A stretch of 36,896 nucleotides of DNA from Collinsella aerofaciens (GCF_015670795.1 NZ_JADPCJ010000026.1:1-36896), one strand, 5' to 3'. Positions 23,648 through 31,993 are shown, counted from the stretch's first letter. The notes: a model not told the origin generated them from the sequence alone. Made by a program: numbers and translations.

Positions 23648-23971
23648 TCAACCCACCGTTACGGATTCCCCAGTAAAGGCGCTAATCATCAACAGGACAA
23701 AGAACACCAGGTAGCTGGCACTCAGCGGGTACGCAATAATCAGGAAGACGACCCAGCCGACAGTGGTTTTACCGTCGGCACGGCGTTGCTCGCGATTGCG
23801 GCAAAGCCAAATCGTCACGCCAATGGCCACAATCAGCAACACGAGTGCCGCTGCTGCCAACCCAGCAAGCGCAAACATTACGCCAATGCTCACAGCGATG
23901 ACCGGAAGCAGCAGCAAACCGCACCCGCATCCACCCGGACTATATACGGCTGATTGCCGACGTCGCCTCAT
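23648..23971 (-). CDS. small membrane protein of unknown function
   Basis: A 107-residue protein with a basic N-terminus (MRRRRQSAVY), a Gly/Cys-rich turn (GGCGCG) and three hydrophobic stretches (about residues 17-33, 36-52 and 70-97) separated by a basic loop (CRNREQRRADGK). I recognise no family. ATG at 23971 is preferred to the GTG at 23977 because GGAG lies 5 bases before it. It starts 2 bases after the stop of the M20 deacetylase gene, so the two are co-transcribed and probably translationally coupled. Confidence 0.65.
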   Translation of the reverse strand: MRRRRQSAVYSPGGCGCGLLLLPVIAVSIGVMFALAGLAAAALVLLIVAIGVTIWLCRNREQRRADGKTTVGWVVFLIIAYPLSASYLVFFVLLMISAFTGESVTVG

Positions 23972-23973
23972 CG

Positions 23974-25161
23974 TCACTCCATCACAAGCAATCGTTTGTA
24001 GACATCGAGACCTTTGAGTAGGATTTCCTCGTCGAAGAGCATGCTATCGGTATGCAGAGCGCTTGTGGCATAGGCGGGGCAGCCATCCGAATCACTCGGG
24101 TTGTCTTGGTCCTCTGGCACGCCCGTGCCTAGCAAGAAGAACACGCCCGGCAGATGGCGCTGATAGAACGCGAAATCCTCGGCGATTAGCAGCGGCTCGT
24201 CCACGAGCTGCAATTCGGGCAGAGCGGGCGCGATTCGGGCAAACAACTCAGGATCGTTATCGACCGGTGGATAGCCCTCGGCAAAGTCGAGATCATACGT
24301 GCAGCCCGTTGCGGCACAGGCATCGTCCAGCACGCGGCGCACGCCTTCGCGCGCCCGGTCGAACATGTCGTCCGTAAACACACGCAGGCTTCCGGCCACA
24401 TGGGCCTCCCCCGCCACCGCGTTGCAAACGGTGCCGGCCTGCAGCAGACCAAACTTACCGATACAGGGCTCGTCGGTGCCCAGCTCGTCCATCAGTTCGC
24501 GCTCGGCAACCAAGAACTTGGCAGCCGCCAGCGCCGCATCGTGCGACTCCTCGACCGGAACGCCATAGGTCTTAGCGATATGGATGCTCGTCCCGTGAAT
24601 ATGAATGTGTGTCTCACTCGAACGCGCCAGCAGCGGACCGGAACAACTCGCCAACGTGCCGGCAGGCAGATCGGGCCACACATGGAAGCCAAAAATGCGG
24701 TCAGCCCCATAGCGCTCGAACACACCGCTCTCGCATACCGTCTTGGCACCACCGGTCGTTTCCTCGGCCGGCTGGAACACAAAGAGAACGTTACGCCTTA
24801 TGGCGCCCGGCTGCTCGCGAATCATACGGTCGACATACGTCGCGGCGGCAAGTGCCATGGCCATGTGTCCGTCATGTCCGCAAGCGTGCATCTTGCTGGG
24901 ATGGATCGAGGCAAAGGCCGCTCCCGTCGCCTCCGCGATGGGCAGCGCATCCATATCGGCGCGAATCGCGGTGGCACGCGCGGCACCAACGCCAGCGTCG
25001 AAGAAAGCGCAGACGCAGCTGGGACACGGATGGGTCACCTCGCAAGCGAGCGGCGCCAACACGCCCTCGATATAGGCAATAGTCTGCGGAAGATCGAAAT
25101 CGAGCTCCGGAATGCGATGGAGATCGCGGCGATAGCGACGGAGTTCTTGGAGCTCGGTCAT
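23974..25161 (-). CDS. M20 family amidohydrolase, probable N-acetyldiaminopimelate deacetylase
   Basis: A 395-residue M20D metallo-amidohydrolase. It has HRIPELDFDLPQT near the start, the metal-binding MHACGHDGHM (about 92-101), FQPAEET (about 138) and the distal His ligand in ALHTDSM. Family members remove acyl groups from amino acids. Its gene is divergent from the lysine operon, whose last gene is the N-acetyltransferase dapH, so the likely job is N-acetyl-LL-diaminopimelate deacetylation, the final step of the acetylase branch. Other substrates (hippurate, indoleacetyl-amino acids) are possible for this family. ATG at 25161 follows AAGGG by 7 bases; the longer frame to 25245 lacks family similarity. 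Confidence 0.82.
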   Translation of the reverse strand: MTELQELRRYRRDLHRIPELDFDLPQTIAYIEGVLAPLACEVTHPCPSCVCAFFDAGVGAARATAIRADMDALPIAEATGAAFASIHPSKMHACGHDGHMAMALAAATYVDRMIREQPGAIRRNVLFVFQPAEETTGGAKTVCESGVFERYGADRIFGFHVWPDLPAGTLASCSGPLLARSSETHIHIHGTSIHIAKTYGVPVEESHDAALAAAKFLVAERELMDELGTDEPCIGKFGLLQAGTVCNAVAGEAHVAGSLRVFTDDMFDRAREGVRRVLDDACAATGCTYDLDFAEGYPPVDNDPELFARIAPALPELQLVDEPLLIAEDFAFYQRHLPGVFFLLGTGVPEDQDNPSDSDGCPAYATSALHTDSMLFDEEILLKGLDVYKRLLVME

Positions 25162-25304
25162 AGAGAATCCCTTCGTGAGGCACATCTGTTGCAACTTATT
25201 GTGATACAGGATTGTGGCACACATGTTTCCAGCATATTGCTGCATTTTTTAAACGTTATATACGAATACTCTTGTTTGGTAAAGTGCAACGTGATAGGGT
25301 CTTT

Positions 25305-25539
25305 ACCACTTGATAGAGGCGCGGGCACGAAGAGCCACGGGCGAGTCGGCAGACTTTGACCCCGTGGGGAGGCGAAACCCGCCGAACTGGGTTTTTCGGG
25401 CACGAACAACCTGGTGGGCCTGTGGGAAACACCCACAGGACTGTCTGCAGCAATGCGGGAGCGCTATCCGGACATTGGGTCCACGCTATGCGGATTCGAT
25501 GCGCAGATGGCGCCGTCTGGATAGCGAGGTTTACGGGAC
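25305..25539 (+). promoter_or_regulatory. lysine riboswitch (L box)
   Basis: The leader of lysA matches the lysine aptamer: TGATAGAGGCGCGGGC at 25311-25326, then AAGAGCC, CGCCGAACTGGG, CTGGTGGGCC, GGACTGTCTGCAG and finally GGGAGCGCTATCC near 25457-25469. P1 forms from GATAG (25312-25316) and CTATC (25464-25468). A second helix competes with P1: 25462-25473 can pair with 25515-25526 (12 bp, one G-T), ending next to the GAGG ribosome site. CGCTAT at 25484-25489 is a further partner for 25521-25526. This suggests translational control of the operon by lysine. Confidence 0.88.
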
Positions 25540-27849
25540 ATGGCATTGACCCCCAACGAGGCATATGCGGCCAAGCAGCCGTTTGTGGACAAGGAGACAC
25601 TCGAGCATATCGTCGAGCAGTTCCCCACGCCGTTTCATCTATACGACGAGGCGGGCATCCGCCGCAACATGCAAGAAGTACGCGACGCCTTTGCATGGAA
25701 CCCGGGCTTTAAGGAATACTTTGCCGTCAAGGCCAATCCCAACCCGGCGCTCATCTCCATTCTCAACGAATACGGCTGCGGCTGCGATTGCTCGAGCTAT
25801 ACCGAGCTCATGATCGCCCGCTCACTGGGTATCACGGGACACGACATCATGTTCTCGTCCAACGACACACCGGCTGCCGACTTTGAGCTCGCCGACAAGC
25901 TGGGTGCCATCGTCAATTTTGACGACATCAGCCACATCGAGTTCTTTGAGCGCGTTGCGGGGCCCATCCCCAAGACGGTCAGCTGCCGCTTTAATCCAGG
26001 CGGTCTGTTCCAGCTCTCCAACGGCATCATGGACAACCCGGGCGACTCCAAATATGGCATGACCACCGAGCAGCTCTTTGAGGCCTTCCGCATGCTCAAG
26101 GCCAAGGGCGCCGAGAATTTTGGCATCCATGCCTTCCTTGCCAGTAACACCGTCACTAACGACTACTATCCCAAGCTCGCACGCATCCTCTTTAAACTTG
26201 CCGTGCGCCTGGAGCGCGAGACCGGCGCACATGTCGCCTTTATCAATCTGTCCGGCGGTGTGGGTATCCCCTACCTGCCCGAGCAGCAGGCTAACGACAT
26301 TCACGCCATCGGTGAGGGCGTACACGCAGCCTACGACGAGATTCTGGTCCCCGCCGGCATGGACGATGTGGCGATCTGCACCGAGATGGGTCGCTTTATG
26401 ATGGGCCCCTACGGATGCCTGGTCACCAAGGCCATCCACGAGAAGCAGATCTACAAGGACTATATCGGCGTGGACGCCAGTGCCGTCGATCTGATTCGTC
26501 CTGCCATGTATGGCGCTTACCACCACATTACGGTGATGGGCCAGCCGGGTGGCGACGACAAGACCACAGCGCCCGTCACGGACACCTACGACATCACGGG
26601 CAATCTGTGCGAGAACAACGACAAGTTCGCCATCGATCGCGAGCTGCCGCATATCGACATGGGCGACCTGCTTGTGATCCACGATACCGGCGCGCATGGC
26701 TACTCCATGGGCTACAACTACAATGGACGCCTGCGCTCCGCTGAGGTCCTGTTGCGCCCCGATGGCTCGGCCGACCTCATCCGCCGCGCCGAGCGCCCGG
26801 GCGATTACTTTGCCACGCTCGACGTGCTGCCGAGCGGCCGAGAGCTGCTGGCCAAGTCGCGCGCCGAAAGTGCCCGCCGTCGCGCCCAAGACGAGCGCCT
26901 GGCAGTCGCCGCCCAATGGAACAAACGCATCCAGATCGCGGACGCGAAGGAGAAGAACATGGACATCCGCAATCTCGAGGGCTCAATCGTCGCCCTCGTC
27001 ACGCCGTTTAAAAAGGATGGCAGTGTCGACTTTGACGCACTCGAGCGCCTTATCGATTTCCACCTGCAAAACGGCACCGACGCCATCCTCACCCTGGGCA
27101 CCACCGGCGAGAGCGCCACGATGACCGACGACGAGGACAACTCCGTCGTCGCCGCCGTGGTCAAGCATGTTGCAGGACGCGTCCCCGTCATTGCCGGCTC
27201 GGGCTCCAACTCCACGCAGACCATGCTCACCAAGTCGCTTACTTACCAGGGCCTGGGCGCCGACGGTCTGCTGCTCATCACCCCCTACTACAACAAGTCC
27301 AATGAAGAGGGTATCTATCAGCACTTTAAGACCGTCGCCGATGCCGTGGACATCCCCTGCATCCTGTACAACATCCCCGGCCGCTGCGGCTGCGGTATCA
27401 GCGAGCGCAACGTAGAGCTCCTGGCCGCGCACCCCAACATCATGGGTATTAAGGAGGCCTCGGGCAACGTCGCCTACGCGGCCAAGATCGCCCACCTGCT
27501 GTCAGACGACTTCCGCATGTACTCGGGCGAGGACGCGCTTACCGTACCGCTCATGAGCCTGGGTGCCTCGGGCGCCATCAGCGTGTGGGCAGACGTTCAG
27601 CCGCAGCTCGTACATGACATGTGCCGCGCTTATCTGGACGGCGACGTAGCGCGCGCCCGCGATATACAGATTGCCGGCCAGCCGCTCATCAATGCCCTCT
27701 TTAGCGAGGTCAACCCCATCCCCGTCAAAGAGGCGCTCGCCCAGATGGGTATGATCGAGGCAAACTACCGCATGCCGCTGTGCCCCATGGCAGACGACAC
27801 GCGCTCTGCACTTACCGATGCTCTGAAGGGGGCTGGTCTGCTTGATTAA
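25540..27849 (+). CDS. lysA: LysA-DapA fused reading frame (diaminopimelate decarboxylase + dihydrodipicolinate synthase)
   Basis: One uninterrupted frame of 769 codons. Residues 1 to about 430 are diaminopimelate decarboxylase, a PLP enzyme making lysine from meso-DAP: PLP Lys64 in FAVKANPNP, CDCSSYTEL, the Gly-rich INLSGGVGIP and the C-terminal GAHGYSMGYNYNGRLR. Residues about 431-473 are an extra charged helical stretch. Residue 474 is the Met that starts a full DapA. No stop codon separates them, although AAGGAG sits 6 bases before that Met, so either a fusion protein, two proteins, or both are made. Fusions of LysA with aspartokinase are known; I know of none with DapA. The lysine riboswitch precedes it. 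Confidence 0.88.
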   Translation: MALTPNEAYAAKQPFVDKETLEHIVEQFPTPFHLYDEAGIRRNMQEVRDAFAWNPGFKEYFAVKANPNPALISILNEYGCGCDCSSYTELMIARSLGITGHDIMFSSNDTPAADFELADKLGAIVNFDDISHIEFFERVAGPIPKTVSCRFNPGGLFQLSNGIMDNPGDSKYGMTTEQLFEAFRMLKAKGAENFGIHAFLASNTVTNDYYPKLARILFKLAVRLERETGAHVAFINLSGGVGIPYLPEQQANDIHAIGEGVHAAYDEILVPAGMDDVAICTEMGRFMMGPYGCLVTKAIHEKQIYKDYIGVDASAVDLIRPAMYGAYHHITVMGQPGGDDKTTAPVTDTYDITGNLCENNDKFAIDRELPHIDMGDLLVIHDTGAHGYSMGYNYNGRLRSAEVLLRPDGSADLIRRAERPGDYFATLDVLPSGRELLAKSRAESARRRAQDERLAVAAQWNKRIQIADAKEKNMDIRNLEGSIVALVTPFKKDGSVDFDALERLIDFHLQNGTDAILTLGTTGESATMTDDEDNSVVAAVVKHVAGRVPVIAGSGSNSTQTMLTKSLTYQGLGADGLLLITPYYNKSNEEGIYQHFKTVADAVDIPCILYNIPGRCGCGISERNVELLAAHPNIMGIKEASGNVAYAAKIAHLLSDDFRMYSGEDALTVPLMSLGASGAISVWADVQPQLVHDMCRAYLDGDVARARDIQIAGQPLINALFSEVNPIPVKEALAQMGMIEANYRMPLCPMADDTRSALTDALKGAGLLD
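26959..27849 (+). CDS. dapA: 4-hydroxy-tetrahydrodipicolinate synthase (internal start within the lysA frame)
   Basis: This 296-residue segment is a full-length DapA, which condenses pyruvate with aspartate semialdehyde in the first committed step of lysine and DAP synthesis. It shows LVTPFKKDGSVD, the LGTTGES motif, TPYYNKSNEEG, the Schiff-base Lys165 in GIKEASGN and YSGEDA. It is in frame with the lysA part upstream. The ATG at 26959 carries its own strong ribosome site (AAGGAG, 6 bases), so separate translation is likely even if a fusion is also made. dapB starts inside its last codons. Confidence 0.88.
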   Translation: MDIRNLEGSIVALVTPFKKDGSVDFDALERLIDFHLQNGTDAILTLGTTGESATMTDDEDNSVVAAVVKHVAGRVPVIAGSGSNSTQTMLTKSLTYQGLGADGLLLITPYYNKSNEEGIYQHFKTVADAVDIPCILYNIPGRCGCGISERNVELLAAHPNIMGIKEASGNVAYAAKIAHLLSDDFRMYSGEDALTVPLMSLGASGAISVWADVQPQLVHDMCRAYLDGDVARARDIQIAGQPLINALFSEVNPIPVKEALAQMGMIEANYRMPLCPMADDTRSALTDALKGAGLLD

Positions 27850-28582
27850 GACCGTCATTATGGGAACGGGCCGCATGGGCTCGCTCATCCGCACCACCGC
27901 CGAGGGCGTTGTCGACGCCGCCGGTCAACCCGTTTTTGATATCGTGGCCCAGATTGGCTTCGATTTGAGCAAGCTCGAGAACGCACCGGCTGCCGATGTG
28001 ATTATCGACTTCTCGAACGTCGTGACCTTCGAAGCCGTCGTCGCCTATGTCGAGCGCACGGGCGCGGCGTTGGTCTCGGGCACCACAGGCTACACCCCCG
28101 AGCAGATGGACCGCCTGCGTGAGCTGGGCCAGAACACCCGCGTTATGCACTCGGGCAATTACTCCATCGGCATCGCAGCCCTGCGTCATCTAGTGGCCCA
28201 GGCCACGCGTGAGCTGCCCGGCTTTGACTGCGAGATTGTCGAGACTCACCACAACCAAAAGGTCGACGCCCCCAGCGGCACCGCCAAGCTGCTGCTCGAC
28301 GCCGTAGTCGAGGCCGAGCCCGAAGCAGGCTACCACCCCGTCTACGGTCGCGAGGGCATGTGCGGCGCGCGCGACTCCAAGGAGATCGGTATGCACTCGC
28401 TGCGCGGCGGCACCGTCGCCGGCGTGCACGAGGTAAGCTTCTTTGGCCAGGACGAGGAGGTCACGCTCACGCACCGCGCCACGAGCCGTCAGATCTTTGT
28501 CAACGGCGCCCTGGCAGCCGCGCAGAAGCTCGTCGCCCGCGAACCCGGCTTCTATACGTTCGACCAGGTCATGTTTGCCTAA
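27842..28582 (+). CDS. dapB: 4-hydroxy-tetrahydrodipicolinate reductase
   Basis: A 246-residue DapB, which reduces hydroxy-tetrahydrodipicolinate with NAD(P)H. It shows the Rossmann GTGRMG motif (residues 8-13), VIIDFSN, SGTTGY, the catalytic ETHHNQKVDAPSGTA and the end VNGALAAAQKL. The start is TTG at 27842, overlapping the dapA stop codon by 8 bases with a G-rich ribosome site about 9 bases upstream; an internal ATG at residue 7 would cut the first beta strand. Overlap implies coupled translation within the lysine operon. Confidence 0.94.
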   Translation: MIKTVIMGTGRMGSLIRTTAEGVVDAAGQPVFDIVAQIGFDLSKLENAPAADVIIDFSNVVTFEAVVAYVERTGAALVSGTTGYTPEQMDRLRELGQNTRVMHSGNYSIGIAALRHLVAQATRELPGFDCEIVETHHNQKVDAPSGTAKLLLDAVVEAEPEAGYHPVYGREGMCGARDSKEIGMHSLRGGTVAGVHEVSFFGQDEEVTLTHRATSRQIFVNGALAAAQKLVAREPGFYTFDQVMFA

Positions 28583-28621
28583 CCTGGTATCAACCGAACC
28601 CGCCCAAAGGAGAGATAGCAA

Positions 28622-29341
28622 ATGAGTAACGCAGCCGAGATGGATGCACAGGAGATTATCAACTACATCGCCACCGCGCCCAAAAAGACGCCCGTCAAGC
28701 TGTACGTGCGCGAGAAGCCCGGCATGAAGGTTGCCTGGGGCGACGCACATGTCTACGGCGGTCGTCGCGGCAAGACCGTCTTTGGCGACTGGGATGAGCT
28801 TAAGGCCATCCTGGACGCCAACGCCGATTCCATCGATTACTACGACGTGGAGAACGATTGCCGCAACTCCGCCGTGCCCATGCTCGACCTTAAGGGCATC
28901 AACGCCCGCATCGAGCCGGGCGCGATCATCCGCGACCGCGTCGAGATTGGCGACCGTGCCGTCATCATGATGGGCGCCATCATCAACATCGGCTCCGTTA
29001 TCGGCGAGGGTTCCATGATCGATATGGGCGCCGTGCTAGGCGGCCGCGCCACCGTGGGCAAGAACTGCCACATCGGCGCTGGAACCGTGTTGGCAGGCGT
29101 CGTTGAGCCCGCAAGCGCCACGCCCGTCATCATCGAAGACGACGTCATGATCGGCGCCAACGCCGTGGTCCTGGAGGGCGTACGCGTGGGCAAGGGCGCT
29201 GTTGTTGCCGCCGGCGCCGTGTGCGTCGAGGATGTCCCCGCCGGTGCCGTCGTGGCCGGTGTCCCCGCCCGCGTCATCAAGATGCGCGACGAGAAGACCG
29301 ACAGCAAGACCGGCCTGGAAGAGGGGCTGCGCCAGCTTTAA
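28622..29341 (+). CDS. dapH: tetrahydrodipicolinate N-acetyltransferase
   Basis: A 239-residue left-handed beta-helix acyltransferase. The N-terminal domain (about 1-85, [20 protein letters not shown]) and hexapeptide repeats (about 90-215, [41 protein letters not shown]) match the DapH type, which uses acetyl-CoA; DapD enzymes that use succinyl-CoA are longer. It commits the cell to the acetylase branch of DAP synthesis. AAAGGAGAG precedes the ATG. It is the last gene of the operon. A hairpin and a structured repeat follow. Confidence 0.93.
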   Translation: MSNAAEMDAQEIINYIATAPKKTPVKLYVREKPGMKVAWGDAHVYGGRRGKTVFGDWDELKAILDANADSIDYYDVENDCRNSAVPMLDLKGINARIEPGAIIRDRVEIGDRAVIMMGAIINIGSVIGEGSMIDMGAVLGGRATVGKNCHIGAGTVLAGVVEPASATPVIIEDDVMIGANAVVLEGVRVGKGAVVAAGAVCVEDVPAGAVVAGVPARVIKMRDEKTDSKTGLEEGLRQL

Positions 29342-29343
29342 TA

Positions 29344-29371
29344 GTTACGGCGTTTTACCAAACGCCGTAAC
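29344..29371 (+). terminator. hairpin after the lysine operon
   Basis: A perfect 12-bp stem (29344-29355 with 29360-29371) with a TACC loop directly after the dapH stop codon. There is no T run, so termination is uncertain; it may protect the mRNA end. Confidence 0.5.
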
Positions 29372-29384
29372 GACCCGACGCTGC

Positions 29385-29482
29385 AAACGCCCCTAGGCGG
29401 CAATCTGACGTTCAATCGTCGGGCATGACCAGAAGGTCAATGCCCTCCTCTTTCGCGTCACCTTGCTCGCCTAGGGGCGTTT
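29385..29482. repeat. 98-bp structured repeat element, copy B
   Basis: A perfect 15-bp inverted repeat (AAACGCCCCTAGGCG at 29385-29399, complement at 29468-29482) extends 4 bp further with one bulge. Inside are GACG/CGTC and a hairpin of GGGCAT-GACC with GGTC-AATGCCC. The interior shares CTCCTCTTTCGCG and a GNCGTTNANTCGTCG block with the element at 13924-14024. TTTT follows on the plus strand. Confidence 0.6.
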
Positions 29483-29530
29483 TCGCTGGCGTATGCTCAA
29501 CCTACGGCGCAATGTCAGCGACCAAGCCGA

Positions 29531-29570
29531 AACAAAGGCCGAAGTCCCGAAGGGTTTCGGCCTTTGTTTT
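29531..29570. terminator. bidirectional terminator between dapH and the nucleoid protein gene
   Basis: A perfect 13-bp stem (29531-29543 with 29556-29568), with T-rich sequence on both exits. It lies 20 bases after the minus-strand stop at 29591. Confidence 0.85.
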
Positions 29571-29590
29571 CCGCAGCGTCCAAGCGCAGT

Positions 29591-30595
29591 TTATCGATTC
29601 TCGATGCTGCCGATGTTTTTGAGTTCGATGGAGATGAGGCCGTTGGGCTCGTTGACAAACTCGATGTACTCGGAGTTCGAACCCATCTCGGCCGGGAAGC
29701 TGATCTCGATACCCGTGTCGGTACGGATCTTGTGATTGCGCACCGCCGCGCGTTCGACCTGCTTGCGCTCCACGGGCACACGCTCAGGAACCTTCTCCTC
29801 GGTCAGTGCCGCGCGCACGCTCTCCTTGATAACCGGTTCGTCCTCAAAGACCTCATCGACGATATCCCAAGGCGGCAGCTCCTCGTCATCCTCAACCTTC
29901 TCGGCAACGGCAGCCTTAACCTTAGCGAGCGCTACAGCCGTGTTGGCACCGTGCTCCTCGGCGACTTCCTCAACCACACGCGTCACGGTGTCGATGACCT
30001 CCTTGCCCGATACGCCCGTGTCGCACTGCAGCAAGCCATCGGGGATAAGCATACGGTCCTCGCCGGCAATCTTGCGCTTCTTGTCCACGTAGCCGATCTC
30101 CATGGTACTCGCGCGCACGATGGCATAGCTCGGCACCTTTTGAGAGGGGTTCGGCAGGATGGCATAGTGGCGCGCGATGTCGTTACGCACCTCGCCCTCT
30201 TCGCGACCCACCTCGTGCATGAATGCCTGCTTGGAGCCCAGCAGCATCACGGCAAACCAGCGGGCATCCTCATCGTCGTCAAAGTCCGCCACAAGCACGT
30301 CGGTGGACTCGGCTTTCTCAGCCTTGGTGAGTTCGGAAGAGATAAACTCCGCAATCTGCTGCGACAGGTCCACGAACTCGCGCTCGCCAAAGAAATAGCC
30401 CTTGAGCTCGCCGCCAAACGCAGAGTTCTCGGCAAACGTGGCGCGTTTATTGTCGGCCGAGGTACGTGCGCGGCGCAGATGCGTGGTCACGAAGTTGCGC
30501 ACGGTACGGCTCTCGATATCGAGCTCGCGCTGGCTCATGACGTTGACGGCAGAGTCAAAGTCCAGGATATGCAGAATCGCGTGATTGATTTTCAT
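29591..30595 (-). CDS. nucleoid-associated protein, NdpA/YejK family
   Basis: A 334-residue protein of the 37-kDa nucleoid-associated family. It begins KINHAILHILDF, as family members do, and continues with the DVLVADFDDDEDARWFAVMLL region, then an acidic middle (EKVEDDEELPPWDIVDEVFEDE) and a basic C-terminus. E. coli YejK binds the nucleoid and topoisomerase IV; the role here is taken from the family. ATG at 30595 is chosen over 30604 because it matches family starts and has GGA at about 10 bases. Confidence 0.85.
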   Translation of the reverse strand: MKINHAILHILDFDSAVNVMSQRELDIESRTVRNFVTTHLRRARTSADNKRATFAENSAFGGELKGYFFGEREFVDLSQQIAEFISSELTKAEKAESTDVLVADFDDDEDARWFAVMLLGSKQAFMHEVGREEGEVRNDIARHYAILPNPSQKVPSYAIVRASTMEIGYVDKKRKIAGEDRMLIPDGLLQCDTGVSGKEVIDTVTRVVEEVAEEHGANTAVALAKVKAAVAEKVEDDEELPPWDIVDEVFEDEPVIKESVRAALTEEKVPERVPVERKQVERAAVRNHKIRTDTGIEISFPAEMGSNSEYIEFVNEPNGLISIELKNIGSIENR

Positions 30596-30671
30596 ATACG
30601 GCATTCCGTTCTAGATCGATTTCGGCACGAACCAGTATAGCGGTCGAGCCCGCCCCGGGCGCATCGAAGAT

Positions 30672-30703
30672 TGGTGCATCGGGGACAGGTTGCTTTGTAT
30701 CAA
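30672..30703 (+). repeat. hairpin repeat with GGGGACAGG loop, copy A
   Basis: 32 bases matching the element at 31899-31930 at 27 positions. TGGTGCA at its start pairs with TGTATCA at its end through two wobble pairs, so the stem is kept although the sequence differs from copy B. It lies 3 bases beyond the DUF2974 gene's stop codon. Confidence 0.6.
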
Positions 30704-30706
30704 TGG

Positions 30707-31867
30707 CTAGCGCAGGAGCTCGGACTGCCAAGCCTCGAGCTGTTCTGCCAAACTCTTGCCGGCAGCGGGCACGTCGATCTGGGGTCGTTTGGGCAACAGT
30801 GCGCATTTAAGGATCGCCACGATGGTCTGCGAGATAAAGCGTCGCGTATCTTTGTCAAAGCCTTGCGCAGCCTGGAGCATCACGGGCAGACTCTCACGCA
30901 GATTTCCTGCGATATCCGCAAACCGTTCGGCGTCCGTAGCCTCAAACACGGAGAACAACGCATCTACAAAACGCTCGCGCTCGCTAGGTGACACTGCAAG
31001 CAGCATCTCGCGAATGGAGCCATCAACGTATCGAGCACCGGCGGACAGGCGCTCACAGTACACGAAGTCGCGACCATCAACCACCCAGCTAAAGGGATTG
31101 TGCTGCAGCAGGCTGAACTCGGTGCTCTCAACGATGGCATAGTCCTCCTGTGTCTCGAACATCATGCCGAAGATCGACGACCGAGGTAGCGTCTTGTCGA
31201 TTCGACCGGAAAGATCGGCAAAGGCGTTGCCGTTCAGAAACTCCTCGACGAACCCTGGACCATCATGGGAATACGCCCGTTCGATTCGCTCACGGGCGAC
31301 ATCGGAGCACATCGCCGCACCGTACACCGCAAGGTTTCCACCCTTGGAATGACCTCCGCACAAAAGCGGCCCGTCGATCGCATCCGCCGCCTCGTCCACA
31401 TAACGCGCCGCGGATTCCTGGGCCGGCACAGGACACCGGAACGCCATGTTAAAGTCCTCTTTCCAGCCCACAATCGTGCTGTCGGTCCCCCGGAAGGAAA
31501 GATAGCTAAACCCCGCCGGAAACCGGAACGCCATGGCTGCAAACTGCTCCGTCGCCACCACATCGCTCACGGCACGATAGCCGCAAACGTGCACGCCGCG
31601 GTATCTGGGATTTGCTGCCACGGCCTCCAACAAGGCCCTGCTCCCCTCTGGATCCCACAAGTCGTCAATCATGTCCCGATAGCACTCGGCACGCAGCAGC
31701 TCGCGTACGTCTAGGCCCTGCCAGTTCGTCAGCTCCGCCGTATCACCCGGCAAACGCAAATAGGACAACCACGCAAAGACCAGGCTGTCCACCGCGCAGA
31801 ACGGCCGCTCCTCAAACGGATCAAACGCCGTCTGGGCATAGGTCAAAAAATTAGGCGAATCCGACAT
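30707..31867 (-). CDS. DUF2974 (Mbeg1-like) alpha/beta hydrolase
   Basis: A 386-residue lipase-like protein. The nucleophile elbow is GHSKGG (about residue 172), preceded by YLSFRGTDSTIVGWKEDF, and SHDGPGF follows; the pattern Gly-x-Ser-x-Gly-Gly and the FRGTD motif match the DUF2974/Mbeg1 family of Gram-positive bacteria. It has no signal peptide, so it should act in the cytoplasm. The substrate is unknown. GGGAGG precedes ATG with short spacing. It lies alone between two copies of a hairpin repeat. Confidence 0.88.
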   Translation of the reverse strand: MSDSPNFLTYAQTAFDPFEERPFCAVDSLVFAWLSYLRLPGDTAELTNWQGLDVRELLRAECYRDMIDDLWDPEGSRALLEAVAANPRYRGVHVCGYRAVSDVVATEQFAAMAFRFPAGFSYLSFRGTDSTIVGWKEDFNMAFRCPVPAQESAARYVDEAADAIDGPLLCGGHSKGGNLAVYGAAMCSDVARERIERAYSHDGPGFVEEFLNGNAFADLSGRIDKTLPRSSIFGMMFETQEDYAIVESTEFSLLQHNPFSWVVDGRDFVYCERLSAGARYVDGSIREMLLAVSPSERERFVDALFSVFEATDAERFADIAGNLRESLPVMLQAAQGFDKDTRRFISQTIVAILKCALLPKRPQIDVPAAGKSLAEQLEAWQSELLR

Positions 31868-31898
31868 GGCCCTCCCATCAACTATGGTGTATTGGGAT

Positions 31899-31930
31899 GG
31901 TGCATTGGGGTCAGGTTACTTTGCACCAAA
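31899..31930 (+). repeat. hairpin repeat with GGGGTCAGG loop, copy B
   Basis: A perfect 7-bp inverted repeat (TGGTGCA at 31899-31905, TGCACCA at 31923-31929) with a 17-base loop. The 32-base unit matches the element at 30672-30703 at 27 positions. Confidence 0.6.
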
Positions 31931-31963
31931 AGGCGCCCGGGCCGTGTGGACCCGGACGCCTTC
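31928..31963 (-). terminator. terminator of the lactate dehydrogenase gene
   Basis: AAGGCG-x-CCGGG (31931-31942) pairs with 31952-31963 with one mismatch; on the minus strand TTTT follows the stem. It lies 30 bases after the ldh stop codon. Confidence 0.8.
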
Positions 31964-31993
31964 ATTGTAGCTTTTCGCTCTAGCGAGCTTGAT

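Noticed and set aside
29425..29622. 65-residue plus-strand frame across the repeat and terminator after dapH
   Set aside because: It crosses a strong terminator hairpin and lacks a ribosome site.
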